The translations under genes were made by a program, and so were the position numbers. A stretch of 64,000 bases of DNA, taken from Paenibacillus piri (GTDB lineage: Bacteria > Bacillota > Bacilli > Paenibacillales > NBRC-103111). Positions within the stretch are counted from its first letter, which is position 1, and every line of letters begins with the position of its first letter. Shown piece by piece: positions 8,499 through 16,007 of this stretch. The notes beneath the pieces were generated by a model that made no database searches, was not told the DNA's origin, and saw only the letters and a program-made list of their open reading frames with translations. The DNA lies in the NCBI RefSeq assembly GCF_004354045.1, contig NZ_SMRT01000002.1:186001-250000 (forward strand), in the 5' to 3' direction.

Positions 8499-9127
8499 TG
8501 AAATGTGAAGACATTCAAGAATTGTTCGGCGTCTACTGGGATTTGCCCGAGCATGATTTAAAAAAGCAGCGGGTCGATGAGCATATCGAGCATTGCGCGA
8601 GCTGCCGGGCCGAATTTGAGCTGTGGCTGGAAAGCACGGAGCTCATCAAATCGGCCGCGGTTGCGGGAGATCTGGATGATAGTCCGACGCCGATCTCGAG
8701 CAGCGTTATGAAGCGGATCTACGAGGATGAAGGCTGGAGAGTGCCCGTCGCTGACCGGCTGTACTCGATCTCATATAAGCTGCGGAGAAATGTAACGGCG
8801 GCCATCGCCTTTTGCCTCGCTCTGTTTATGTTTTCTTTTATTTATTCGATTACCCATCAGCAGGGGCCGGGAGAATATGCAGCGAGCGCGGATTCCTCGG
8901 TATTCGGTCGGATCGGCGATCCGGTTGTCGTTGCAGGCAGCAAGCCGGAATCGATGAACGTACATACGATGCCGTCCGCTGTCGCCAGTTTGAAGGGCTT
9001 CAACGAGCCGTTTATGTACCAAGTCGGTCCGTTTCACACGTATCAGGATTATATGCTGTTTATTTCATTGTTCGGCTTGACCTGCACGCTGCTAATTTTA
9101 AATTGGCTGTCGAGAACGAAATCTTAA
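8498..9127 (+). CDS. Zinc-finger anti-sigma factor, membrane bound
   Basis: 209 residues. The N-terminal anti-sigma domain has the full ZAS ligand set, C3 plus H29-x3-C33-x2-C36 (HIEHCASC), which binds and holds the cognate sigma factor. A hydrophobic segment at about 91-112 and a second at about 183-201 predict two membrane spans with a ~70-residue external loop between them. RsiW-type proteins usually have one span, so the topology differs. Co-translation with the upstream sigma gene (1-nt overlap) implies they form a pair. A GC-rich terminator follows 14 nt later. Confidence 0.85.
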   Translation: MKCEDIQELFGVYWDLPEHDLKKQRVDEHIEHCASCRAEFELWLESTELIKSAAVAGDLDDSPTPISSSVMKRIYEDEGWRVPVADRLYSISYKLRRNVTAAIAFCLALFMFSFIYSITHQQGPGEYAASADSSVFGRIGDPVVVAGSKPESMNVHTMPSAVASLKGFNEPFMYQVGPFHTYQDYMLFISLFGLTCTLLILNWLSRTKS

Positions 9128-9141
9128 AACTTGCGCGCAGC

Positions 9142-9162
9142 GCCCCCGAGCGGGGCTTTTTT
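9142..9162 (+). terminator. Terminator of the sigma/anti-sigma operon
   Basis: Stem GCCCC (9142-9146) / GGGGC (9152-9156) with loop CGAGC and then TTTTTT. It sits 14 nt after the anti-sigma stop. Confidence 0.8.
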
Positions 9163-9237
9163 GTTGCCGGTGGCTGAATCACAGGTTCAATGCAAACTCG
9201 CATTAATAACTAATACGGAACGGGAAGTGACATAGGG

Positions 9238-9819
9238 ATGATGATGACATTGGGATTGATACGGCACGGTACGACAGAATGGAATTTGGCCGGGCGCATG
9301 CAGGGGCAGATGGATACGGACTTGGCGGCGGTCGGCATCCGGCAGGCCGAGCTGTTGGCCGAGCGGTTAAAGGATGAGATTTGGGACGGCATCATGTCCA
9401 GCGATCTGATCCGGGCCAGACAAACTGCCCAGACGATTGCAAGTATAACCGGTACCCCCATGTGGGGTGTCGACGTCAGACTGAGGGAACGCCACTTCGG
9501 ACAATTGGAAGGGACGACGCTGGAAGATCGGGTTGCCCGCTGGGGGGAAAGCTGGAGAGAGCTGGATCTTGGAATGGAAAACGATGAAGCGTTAATGGCG
9601 CGATGGTTTTCGTTTTTGACCGAGCATGAGCCGAAGCTGAACGGCAAACGGGTTCTGCTCGTCAGCCATGGCGGGTATATTGCACCGGTGCTGGAGCACT
9701 TGATGGGCAAGCCGGTCGATTCGCATTTGAGCAATACTTCGTTGACCGTTATGACACGGGATTTGTCGGCCTGGACCTGCCAGCTGTTGAATTGTACCGC
9801 CCATTTGGCGGGAATATAA
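9238..9819 (+). CDS. Histidine phosphatase (phosphoglycerate-mutase-like) family protein
   Basis: 193 residues. The LIRHGTTEWN motif carries the phospho-accepting histidine; RARQTAQTI and RERHFGQLEG supply further phosphate-pocket residues, and LLVSHGGYI carries the second catalytic histidine. Members act on small phosphoesters such as phosphoglycerate, alpha-ribazole phosphate or broad substrates, and the true substrate cannot be read here. Three consecutive ATG codons (9238, 9241, 9244) follow GGGAAGTGA; the first is used here. It stands alone between two terminators. Confidence 0.88.
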   Translation: MMMTLGLIRHGTTEWNLAGRMQGQMDTDLAAVGIRQAELLAERLKDEIWDGIMSSDLIRARQTAQTIASITGTPMWGVDVRLRERHFGQLEGTTLEDRVARWGESWRELDLGMENDEALMARWFSFLTEHEPKLNGKRVLLVSHGGYIAPVLEHLMGKPVDSHLSNTSLTVMTRDLSAWTCQLLNCTAHLAGI

Positions 9820-9839
9820 TACGGATTCGATTCGATGAA

Positions 9840-9862
9840 AGCCCTGATCCGGGCTTTTTTTT
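9840..9862 (+). terminator. Terminator after the histidine phosphatase
   Basis: AGCCC (9840-9844) / GGGCT (9851-9855), six-base loop, then a run of eight T. Confidence 0.8.
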
Positions 9863-9974
9863 GAATCTAAGGAAAGTGACAAACGGTGTCTTGAAAAGTT
9901 TTTGCCGCCGCCGCGTTTAAATTCAGCGCATCTTCCAATAATGAGTACTAAGCATGAACGGGAGGTAGAGTGCC

Positions 9975-11102
9975 ATGAATTTAGCGGATATGTTGAGCTA
10001 TGCGGATATTCACGACTTGAGCCGGATTGCCATTACGTATAACTGTGAATGCAACGGCCACTCTAAAAATGAGCTGATTCAATCGATTTTGTCGACGGTC
10101 AGCAGGCGGGAAGTGTTTGAACGACAAGTCGTCGAGCTGTCCATCGAGGATGTTCGTTTTTTGAATTCGCTCATCTTTGATAAAAGGGGCTCGTTCAGTC
10201 TTGAAGAACTCATCGCCCGTGCGCAGCAAAGCCGGTTTGTCAAAGAAGACAACGATGACTGGAATCCGCGGGAGCTGATCGCCCGGTTTAAACGACGGGG
10301 CTGGTTGTTCAACGGCTATTCCCAAAATACACGTTATTTGTTCCAGGTGCCCGCCGATCTCAAACGCAGGTTTGACGATGCGCTGGGCAAGCAGTTTCAA
10401 CAACAGCTGGAGACGATCGGCGAGCCTTCCGTCTATCGTGACGAACAGAAGCTGATCCTCGACGATATTCGTCATTTTCTTCATTTCGTCGGGCAGCAGG
10501 AGATTTTATTGACGGCGGAAAATTATATGTATAAGCGTTATTTGCAGCAGGTGCTGGACCGTCTGTCCGTGAAGGAAGAGCCGGTCGGCAGGACGGCGTG
10601 GCGATTCGGCTACGGACGAATGTGCAAGGAGTATCCGAACCGTTTCTCATTCATCTACGATTACTGTTATTTCCATGAGCTGATCACCGAGTCTAATCAA
10701 GCGTTAACTTTAAGCCCGAAGGGGGCGGAATGGCTTGCCTCGGGAGCTCAGGAAGATTTGCTTCAAGTGTACCGCTTCTGGTTAAGGCTATATAAAGGAG
10801 CTATCCCGAATCTGCAATCGCTTGCATATTGGATGGAAAAGCTAACCAAGCAATGGGTGACGGTCGCATCGCTCAAAACGGCGTTAATTCCGTTGGTTCG
10901 CCCGTTTTATTACGACTCGCCCGAATCGATTCTCGAACAGCGGATCGTGCACATGATGATGCATCTTGGCTTATTGAGGCTGGGTCAGCATGACGAGAAA
11001 GGCGCGGTCGTGCAAATGACCAGGCTTGGCAGCAGCATCGTGCAAGGCATCTATGTCGCGGAAGACGATCTTATCGTGCTCCCATTTGACAATCGCTTAT
11101 AG
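9975..11102 (+). CDS. Unrecognised 375-residue protein, possibly helicase-N-terminal-like
   Basis: No confident family. The first 40 residues (LSYADIHDLSRIAITYNCEC then HSKNELIQSIL) have the spacing of a SAP-like motif, and the all-helical charged body resembles the N-terminal region of bacterial XPB/Ssl2-type helicases, but no ATPase motif is present. The later part has several winged-helix-like stretches (for example LTLSPKGAEWLASG and VVQMTRLGSSIVQG). No signal peptide or membrane span. GGGAGGT lies 9 nt before ATG 9975. The next gene begins 48 nt downstream. A DNA- or RNA-associated role is a guess from composition. Confidence 0.75.
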   Translation: MNLADMLSYADIHDLSRIAITYNCECNGHSKNELIQSILSTVSRREVFERQVVELSIEDVRFLNSLIFDKRGSFSLEELIARAQQSRFVKEDNDDWNPRELIARFKRRGWLFNGYSQNTRYLFQVPADLKRRFDDALGKQFQQQLETIGEPSVYRDEQKLILDDIRHFLHFVGQQEILLTAENYMYKRYLQQVLDRLSVKEEPVGRTAWRFGYGRMCKEYPNRFSFIYDYCYFHELITESNQALTLSPKGAEWLASGAQEDLLQVYRFWLRLYKGAIPNLQSLAYWMEKLTKQWVTVASLKTALIPLVRPFYYDSPESILEQRIVHMMMHLGLLRLGQHDEKGAVVQMTRLGSSIVQGIYVAEDDLIVLPFDNRL

Positions 11103-11150
11103 GCTTGCTAAAATCTCTCCACCAACTATTGGCCATGGAGGAATAAAAGC

Positions 11151-11672
11151 ATGACATTGTATAGCTATAACGGCATCTCGCCGCAAATTCACCCATCCGT
11201 TTATATCGCGGCGGGTGTTCAAATCATTGGGGATGTCATTATTGAGGCGGAGGCGACGATTTGGTATAACACGGTGCTGCGCGGCGATCTGGCCCCAATT
11301 CGCATCGGACGCAAAAGCAACATTCAGGACGGCTGCGTCGGACATGTAAATGTGGATCAGCCGCTCATTGTAGAGGATGAAGTATCGGTCGGACATGGAG
11401 CGATTATTCATGGCTGCCGGATAGGTAAAGGCACATTAATCGGCATGGGGGCTATTGTACTCAACGGAGCCGACGTCGGTGAATATGCTTTAGTAGGAGC
11501 AGGTTCTTTGGTTACCGAGAATAAGAAGCTTCCTTCCTATACGCTCGCGCTGGGATCCCCCGCAAAAGTTACCCGCGAGCTGGTGGAAGACGACCTGCAA
11601 AGAATGCGGAGGACGATGGAAAGCTACGTCATCAAGGGCAGCGAGTACCGGCAGCATGTTGAACCCTTGTAA
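11151..11672 (+). CDS. Gamma-carbonic anhydrase family protein
   Basis: 173 residues folding as a left-handed beta-helix of hexapeptide repeats (IGDVII, IGRKSN, IGKGTL, VGEYAL). The three zinc histidines of gamma-class enzymes are visible in GHVN, GHGAIIHG and the following H. LRGDLAPIRIGRKSNIQDG is the family signature. The likely reaction is reversible CO2 hydration, although many bacterial members have weak activity or act as acyltransferase-like scaffolds. GAGGAA precedes ATG 11151. It shares a direction and short spacing with its neighbours. Confidence 0.88.
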   Translation: MTLYSYNGISPQIHPSVYIAAGVQIIGDVIIEAEATIWYNTVLRGDLAPIRIGRKSNIQDGCVGHVNVDQPLIVEDEVSVGHGAIIHGCRIGKGTLIGMGAIVLNGADVGEYALVGAGSLVTENKKLPSYTLALGSPAKVTRELVEDDLQRMRRTMESYVIKGSEYRQHVEPL

Positions 11673-11713
11673 TAAACTATAATAAAGCGCGACCATGGGC
11701 TGGAGGTGGTTCT

Positions 11714-11905
11714 ATGAGCAAGATGAACGTTTCCAATGATATGATGCTGAGCTTGTTTGCTGAAATGGTGCTTGACGAGTCGATCCGGAAGCATAAGGAA
11801 CAGTATTTGTACAAAGAGATTGATTTGGCTTTGGCCAAAGGCGATGAAAAGACTTTTCTAGCTCTCACGACAGAACTGAAATCTCTCTACAATCATGGAA
11901 AATAA
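11714..11905 (+). CDS. IDEAL-domain small protein
   Basis: 63 residues that are essentially one IDEAL domain. The name-giving helix reads YKEIDLALAKGDEKTF. In B. subtilis this domain forms the C-terminus of the longer YpiB encoded at the equivalent position, so here the domain stands alone. A perfect GGAGGTGG site precedes ATG 11714. It probably acts as a helical protein-interaction module in the cytoplasm; no biochemical function is known to me for a free-standing copy. A terminator follows 40 nt later. Confidence 0.85.
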   Translation: MSKMNVSNDMMLSLFAEMVLDESIRKHKEQYLYKEIDLALAKGDEKTFLALTTELKSLYNHGK

Positions 11906-11946
11906 CCGGACGCTCATGAGCTTTAGGTTGTGACATTTTAATGAAA

Positions 11947-11978
11947 GGCATATGAACCCGATTCATATGTCTTTTTTT
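11947..11978 (+). terminator. Terminator after the IDEAL gene
   Basis: CATATGAA (11949-11956) / TTCATATG (11962-11969), extendable to 10 bp with one wobble, loop CCCGA, then seven T. Confidence 0.88.
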
Positions 11979-12048
11979 CTGTGTTACAGTGAGGATTGCG
12001 GCTGCATGTCCTGATGCGGCTTGTACAACTACAGGGAGGAAGTTACCG

Positions 12049-12492
12049 ATGAAATTTAGCGATGTGGAAGAGACAGCCTGGGACGAACTGCGACCTTACG
12101 TCGATACCTGCGTGCTGCCCGTGACGGGATTGACCGGCTCGGAGCAGCCTTGGGAAGCGACGCGCGCTCTGGAGCAGCTGAGAGATGCCTTGGATTGCCT
12201 GGAAATACCTTATAAAGGGAGGGTGCTGACGTATCCGGCCTTTCATTTTATAACCGACGAAGAATGCGGCTCCGAAACGCTGAAGCGCGTTTGCGCCAGA
12301 CTGAAAAACAGCGGGTTTCGTTACCTGATTGTGATCGGCGCCAAGGCGGAGCTGGAAAATATCTTATCCGAATCGGGGGCCGACTGTGCGCTGACGCTCC
12401 CTCCGGTTATGCTGAACGATTCATTGCCGGAAGTGAAGCGGCAAATCGCGCAGAAGCTGCAGCAACTATGGTCCGCCAATTCAGAAGGCTGA
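12049..12492 (+). CDS. ypiF: YpiF-like protein (DUF2487)
   Basis: 147 residues from ATG 12049, chosen because GGGAGGA sits 8 nt upstream; a longer in-frame reading from 11989 lacks a ribosome site. The body (ELRPYVDTCVLPVTGLTG, CLEIPYKGRVLTYPAFHF, FRYLIVIG) looks like a small alpha/beta protein with no signal or membrane span. Identification rests mainly on position directly before qcrA, the place of ypiF in B. subtilis, and on general sequence character. Function unknown; a link to assembly or regulation of the bc complex is only suggested by neighbourhood. Confidence 0.75.
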   Translation: MKFSDVEETAWDELRPYVDTCVLPVTGLTGSEQPWEATRALEQLRDALDCLEIPYKGRVLTYPAFHFITDEECGSETLKRVCARLKNSGFRYLIVIGAKAELENILSESGADCALTLPPVMLNDSLPEVKRQIAQKLQQLWSANSEG

Positions 12493-12732
12493 TAGGGGAG
12501 CTGCAAGCGGTGATGATTGACCCGATTTACAACGCATCCGTACGAGAGCGGACAGGCTTCAACGGGGTTGACCGGCTCTGCTGTGATCGTTTGTAAAGCG
12601 TGTATGTTGTGTGGCAATTTTGCTAATTCTAAGGATAGGACAGAAGATTTGACTCTGCGGGCAGATGTGACAATTTGGTTAAAAGTTACTGCGGGGACAA
12701 GCTTTGAAGCCTTGAAACAGAAGGCAATATTC
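12493..12732 (+). other. Gap between ypiF and the qcr promoter
   Basis: No gene, repeat or confident regulatory motif seen. A weak TTGACT occurs near 12648 without a matching -10 box. The short open reading frames here lack ribosome sites. Confidence 0.5.
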
Positions 12733-12761
12733 TTGACGCACCCTAACTCGTAGGCTATTAT
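12733..12761 (+). promoter_or_regulatory. Promoter of qcrABC
   Basis: TTGACG (12733-12738), 17-bp spacer, TATTAT (12756-12761). The start would fall near 12768, giving a leader of about 70 nt before qcrA. No Rex-type TTGTGA-N6-TCACAA operator was found near it. Confidence 0.75.
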
Positions 12762-12836
12762 TAGTAATGTCCTAGTATGTGTTGTAAAGTTATGTCGAAC
12801 GACGTGATATATGTTGCAAAAGGGGGTAGAACGAGA

Positions 12837-13382
12837 ATGAGTGAGCACAATAATCATGATGCGCAGCATCAAGGGGAAAAGCCTGTCAAGCGCCGCGAGA
12901 TGTCGCGCAGACAGTTTCTATCTTATACCCTGGGTGGAGCAGGAGCATTTATGGGCGCCGGAATGATTGTTCCTATGCTTCGCTTTGCTATTGATCCGGT
13001 TCTTCAACCGAAAACGCAAGCGGCTTGGGTCAAAGTTGTCGAGGCTTCGAAGATTACCGATGTACCGACATCCTTTAAGTTTAAAGTGCATCAGGTCGAC
13101 GGCTGGTACGAGAGCGATCCTGAGTTGGAAGCATGGATCTCCAAGGATAAATCCGGCAACGTCTTCGCCTTGAATCCGACTTGTAAGCATCTTGGTTGTA
13201 CAGTGAACTGGAATGCAAACCCTGAGTTCAAAGACCAGTACTTCTGTCCTTGCCACGGCGCGCATTATACGGCTGACGGCAAGAACCTTGCTGTCGCACC
13301 GCTGCCGTTGGATCAATACGATCTCAAGGTCGAAAACGGTTTTGTCTACTTAGGACAGCTCGGTCCGAACAAAAGGGTATAA
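12837..13382 (+). CDS. qcrA: Menaquinol:cytochrome c reductase Rieske iron-sulfur subunit
   Basis: 181 residues. It carries the [2Fe-2S] centre that takes the first electron from menaquinol in the bc complex. Cluster ligands are C116 and H118 (CKHLGC) and C137 and H140 (CPCHG), with the supporting disulfide pair C121/C139. A Tat-type SRRQFL motif at 23-28 precedes the single anchor helix, matching Tat export of folded Rieske proteins. ATG 12837 is preceded by AGGGGGT; an upstream in-frame start at 12777 would add 20 residues without a ribosome site. First gene of qcrABC. Confidence 0.95.
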   Translation: MSEHNNHDAQHQGEKPVKRREMSRRQFLSYTLGGAGAFMGAGMIVPMLRFAIDPVLQPKTQAAWVKVVEASKITDVPTSFKFKVHQVDGWYESDPELEAWISKDKSGNVFALNPTCKHLGCTVNWNANPEFKDQYFCPCHGAHYTADGKNLAVAPLPLDQYDLKVENGFVYLGQLGPNKRV

Positions 13383-13398
13383 GGAGGCGTAAGATCTG

Positions 13399-14070
13399 AT
13401 GTTTAAAAGCATGTATAACTGGATTGATGAACGTCTTGATATCACGCCGATGTGGAGAGATGTTGCCGATCACGAAGTGCCTGAGCACGTGAACCCGGCG
13501 CACCATTTTTCCGCATTTGTTTATTGTTTCGGCGGCTTGACGTTTTTTATTACGGTTATTCAAATTCTCTCCGGTATGTTCCTGACCATGTACTATGTTC
13601 CGGACATTATCAATGCTTACGCGAGTGTCGACTACCTGCAGCACAAAGTCGCTTTCGGCGTCATCGTGCGCGGTATGCATCACTGGGGAGCGAGTTTGGT
13701 TATCGTTATGATGTTCCTACATACGCTGCGCGTTTTCTTTACAGGCTCGTATAAAGCGCCTCGTGAAATGAACTGGGTTGTGGGCGTTTTGATTTTCTTC
13801 GTTATGCTGGGGCTTGGTTTTACCGGCTACTTGCTGCCTTGGGATAACAAAGCTTACTTCGCAACGCAGGTTGGCATCAAAATCGCCGCATCGGCTCCTT
13901 TCATCGGCGAATATGTCAAGACATTCCTTCAAGGCGGAGAAGTCGTAGGAGCACAGACATTGACAAGATTCTTCGCATTGCATGTGTTCTTCTTGCCAGG
14001 CGCACTGCTTGCCCTGTTGGCGGGACACTTCTTTATGATTCGTAAACAAGGGATTTCCGGTCCGCTATAA
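13399..14070 (+). CDS. qcrB: Menaquinol:cytochrome c reductase cytochrome b6-type subunit
   Basis: 223 residues, four membrane helices, corresponding to cytochrome b6. The b-haem histidines lie in MHHWGASLVIVMMFLHTLR and in HVFFLPGALLALLAGHFF. C43 (FVYCFGG) matches the cysteine that covalently holds an extra haem c in the B. subtilis protein. The end reads RKQGISGPL as in b6 proteins. AAGGAGG (13381-13387) gives a strong start at 13399. With QcrA and QcrC it forms the proton-translocating quinol oxidase module in the cytoplasmic membrane. Confidence 0.95.
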   Translation: MFKSMYNWIDERLDITPMWRDVADHEVPEHVNPAHHFSAFVYCFGGLTFFITVIQILSGMFLTMYYVPDIINAYASVDYLQHKVAFGVIVRGMHHWGASLVIVMMFLHTLRVFFTGSYKAPREMNWVVGVLIFFVMLGLGFTGYLLPWDNKAYFATQVGIKIAASAPFIGEYVKTFLQGGEVVGAQTLTRFFALHVFFLPGALLALLAGHFFMIRKQGISGPL

Positions 14071-14146
14071 GCGAAATGCGCGTTCGGCGCTTTAAATGAA
14101 CATGAGCTTTCCTTAATGTTAATAGAAAGCAAGGAGGTGCGTCCTG

Positions 14147-15028
14147 ATGGCACATGGTCACAAGTCTGATGAAAAAATCGTATATGTCGGGGATTCACGC
14201 GTTCGCGCCAAGTCCTCGCGTTTACCACAGCCGGATTTTTCAGCTTATCCCGGGAAGTCGGAAGTATTTATTCCTAACTTTCTTTTGAAAGAGTGGATGG
14301 TTGCGGTTGTCGTTCTAGTCGGTATTCTGTGCCTGGTAATGTCCGAAGCGGCTCCGCTCGGCTATCCGGCTGATCCGACCAATACGCAGTTTATTCCAAT
14401 GCCCGACTGGTACTTCCTATTTTTGTACCAGCTGCTTAAATACCCTTACACATCCGACAAATTCGTTGTGTTCGGTACGGTTATCGTTCCCGCGATTATG
14501 TTCGGCGGTCTGATGGTTGCTCCTTTCCTCGACACCGGTAAAGAAAGACGTTTCTACAAACGTCCGATCACATCGGCATTAATGATGTTAACCCTGATTG
14601 CTTGCACATACTTGACCGTCGTTTCGTGGACTCACTACGAGCATGAACTGAAAGATAAAAACATTATTCCCGAGCATATTAAGCGTGAGCAAGAAATGCA
14701 TGCAGGCAAAGGTGACGGCGGAGGCGGCGCGGCCAAAAAGCCGGCTGCGGCCGCATCGATCGTCGCTGCGGATGACCCTGCTGCTGAACTTTACAAAAAA
14801 GCGACTTGCGTCTCTTGTCACGGCGGCGACCTGAAAGGGATGCCGTCCTCCGGAATTCCCGCTCTGCGCGGTGTCGGCGACAAGCACAGCCAGGATGAAA
14901 TTATGAACATCATTAAGAAGGGTCAAGGCAATATGGCCGCTCAATATGATGACAACATTAAGAAAGGCTTGACGGATGCCGACATTACCAAGTTGGCGGA
15001 ATGGCTGGCCAAACAGAAAAAGGAATAG
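14147..15028 (+). CDS. qcrC: Menaquinol:cytochrome c reductase subunit IV-cytochrome c fusion
   Basis: 293 residues, a fusion typical of Gram-positive bc complexes. Residues 1-175 or so form a subunit-IV-like part with three membrane helices (VAVVVLVGILCLVMSEAAPL and two later spans), including the PMPDWYFLFLYQLLKYP block of the quinol site. An Ala/Gly-rich linker around 190-205 follows. The C-terminal cytochrome c domain has C221-V-S-C224-H225 and a methionine in QGNMAAQ as the likely sixth ligand. AAGGAGGTG precedes ATG 14147. A strong terminator ends the operon. Confidence 0.95.
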   Translation: MAHGHKSDEKIVYVGDSRVRAKSSRLPQPDFSAYPGKSEVFIPNFLLKEWMVAVVVLVGILCLVMSEAAPLGYPADPTNTQFIPMPDWYFLFLYQLLKYPYTSDKFVVFGTVIVPAIMFGGLMVAPFLDTGKERRFYKRPITSALMMLTLIACTYLTVVSWTHYEHELKDKNIIPEHIKREQEMHAGKGDGGGGAAKKPAAAASIVAADDPAAELYKKATCVSCHGGDLKGMPSSGIPALRGVGDKHSQDEIMNIIKKGQGNMAAQYDDNIKKGLTDADITKLAEWLAKQKKE

Positions 15029-15036
15029 CCCGAATG

Positions 15037-15066
15037 ACCTGACCGTACGAACGGTCAGGTTTTTTT
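15037..15066 (+). terminator. Terminator of qcrABC
   Basis: Perfect 10-bp stem ACCTGACCGT / ACGGTCAGGT with an ACGA tetraloop (15047-15050) and a T6 tail, 8 nt after the qcrC stop. The 230 nt from here to ypjA hold nothing I recognise. Confidence 0.95.
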
Positions 15067-15298
15067 CAAGTTGAAGCGCGCCTAGAAAGTATAAGATTTT
15101 ATACATTGCTTCGCACAGCCTTGATAAACGCGCTCGACTCCTATATGGACGGCGAAGCCGTTAATCCTTGTCAACGAGAGGAGCATTGTCAGGCAATGCA
15201 ATCATTCAAGTGCTTGCCCAAGGTCGGGCGAGCACATACAAAGGGCCGAGACGCAACGCATATCCCGGCCGGAAGAGCTAATACGGGAGGAAGATCGT

Positions 15299-15964
15299 TT
15301 GTTAAGCATGCCGTTAAAATATTATTTGTCCAAAACGTTTTTATCCGGCCGTTTGATGCTGTGGAGCTTGTTTTGGGTCAACCTGCTCGGCACGATTTAC
15401 GGGTACGTATGGTATTGGAACCAGCTCATATATACCGCTGAAAACTTGTCGCCAGCCTATCTCCCTTTTGTGCCTGATAGTCCAACCGCAAGCCTGTTTT
15501 TTACCGCGGTGATCGGTTATTTGCTGGCTGATTCTTACCGCGGCCTGGCCAAGCAGCCGAAGCCGGGCTGGGTGCGCGGCATTATCGAAGCATTTGCAGT
15601 CATAACTTCCTTTAAATACGGAATATGGGCGGTAAGCATGATTTGGGCCGGCGCCTATCAAGGCGATGCCGTCGGATGGCAGGGCTGGATGCTGACCGTG
15701 TCCCATTTGGGGATGGCTGCGGAAGCGCTGCTCTACCTGCAGCTGTACACGTACCGAATTGCTCCAATTTTCATAGTTGCTGCATGGGCTTTCTGGAACG
15801 ACTATATGGACTATGGCGTCGGCGTGTATCCATGGCTGCCGGAATCGTTGGAGGATGATTTGCCGGCAGTCGCGGCGTTTACAGTCGAGCTGAGCTTCAT
15901 AAGCATTATTGTAGCGTTTGTATTAATGAAAATCCGCAGCGTTTTGGCAAAACGTCAGGTCTAA
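15299..15964 (+). CDS. ypjA: YpjA-like integral membrane protein (DUF1405)
   Basis: 221 residues, about five to six hydrophobic spans (for example LMLWSLFWVNLLGTIYGYVW, FFTAVIGYLLADSY, IFIVAAWAFWNDYMDYG). The conserved WYWNQL and ADSYRG-like motifs and the position after qcrC match DUF1405/YpjA. Function unknown. The start is TTG 15299: GGGAGG (15284-15289) is 9 nt away, whereas the alternative ATG at 15308 would be 18 nt from it. The stop is only 6 nt before a hairpin that hides the ribosome site of ypjB. Confidence 0.85.
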   Translation: MLSMPLKYYLSKTFLSGRLMLWSLFWVNLLGTIYGYVWYWNQLIYTAENLSPAYLPFVPDSPTASLFFTAVIGYLLADSYRGLAKQPKPGWVRGIIEAFAVITSFKYGIWAVSMIWAGAYQGDAVGWQGWMLTVSHLGMAAEALLYLQLYTYRIAPIFIVAAWAFWNDYMDYGVGVYPWLPESLEDDLPAVAAFTVELSFISIIVAFVLMKIRSVLAKRQV

Positions 15965-15970
15965 ATGTGG

Positions 15971-16004
15971 ACATCCCTCCATACGATGATGGTAGGAGGG
16001 ATGT
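15971..16004 (+). promoter_or_regulatory. Hairpin sequestering the ypjB ribosome-binding site
   Basis: Perfect 10-bp inverted repeat ACATCCCTCC (15971-15980) / GGAGGGATGT (15995-16004). The 3' arm is the Shine-Dalgarno sequence of ypjB, and the ATG follows 3 nt later. The ypjA stop ends 6 nt before the 5' arm, so a terminating ribosome would open the stem. No T-tract follows, so it is not a terminator. Confidence 0.65.
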
Positions 16005-16007
16005 ACG

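Noticed and set aside
12493..12836. Rex operator controlling qcrABC
   Set aside because: No TTGTGA-N6-TCACAA-like palindrome was found around the promoter; partial matches near 12613 lack the second half.
15106..15441. 111-codon ORF between qcrC and ypjA
   Set aside because: Overlaps the well-supported ypjA, has no ribosome site and no recognisable features.
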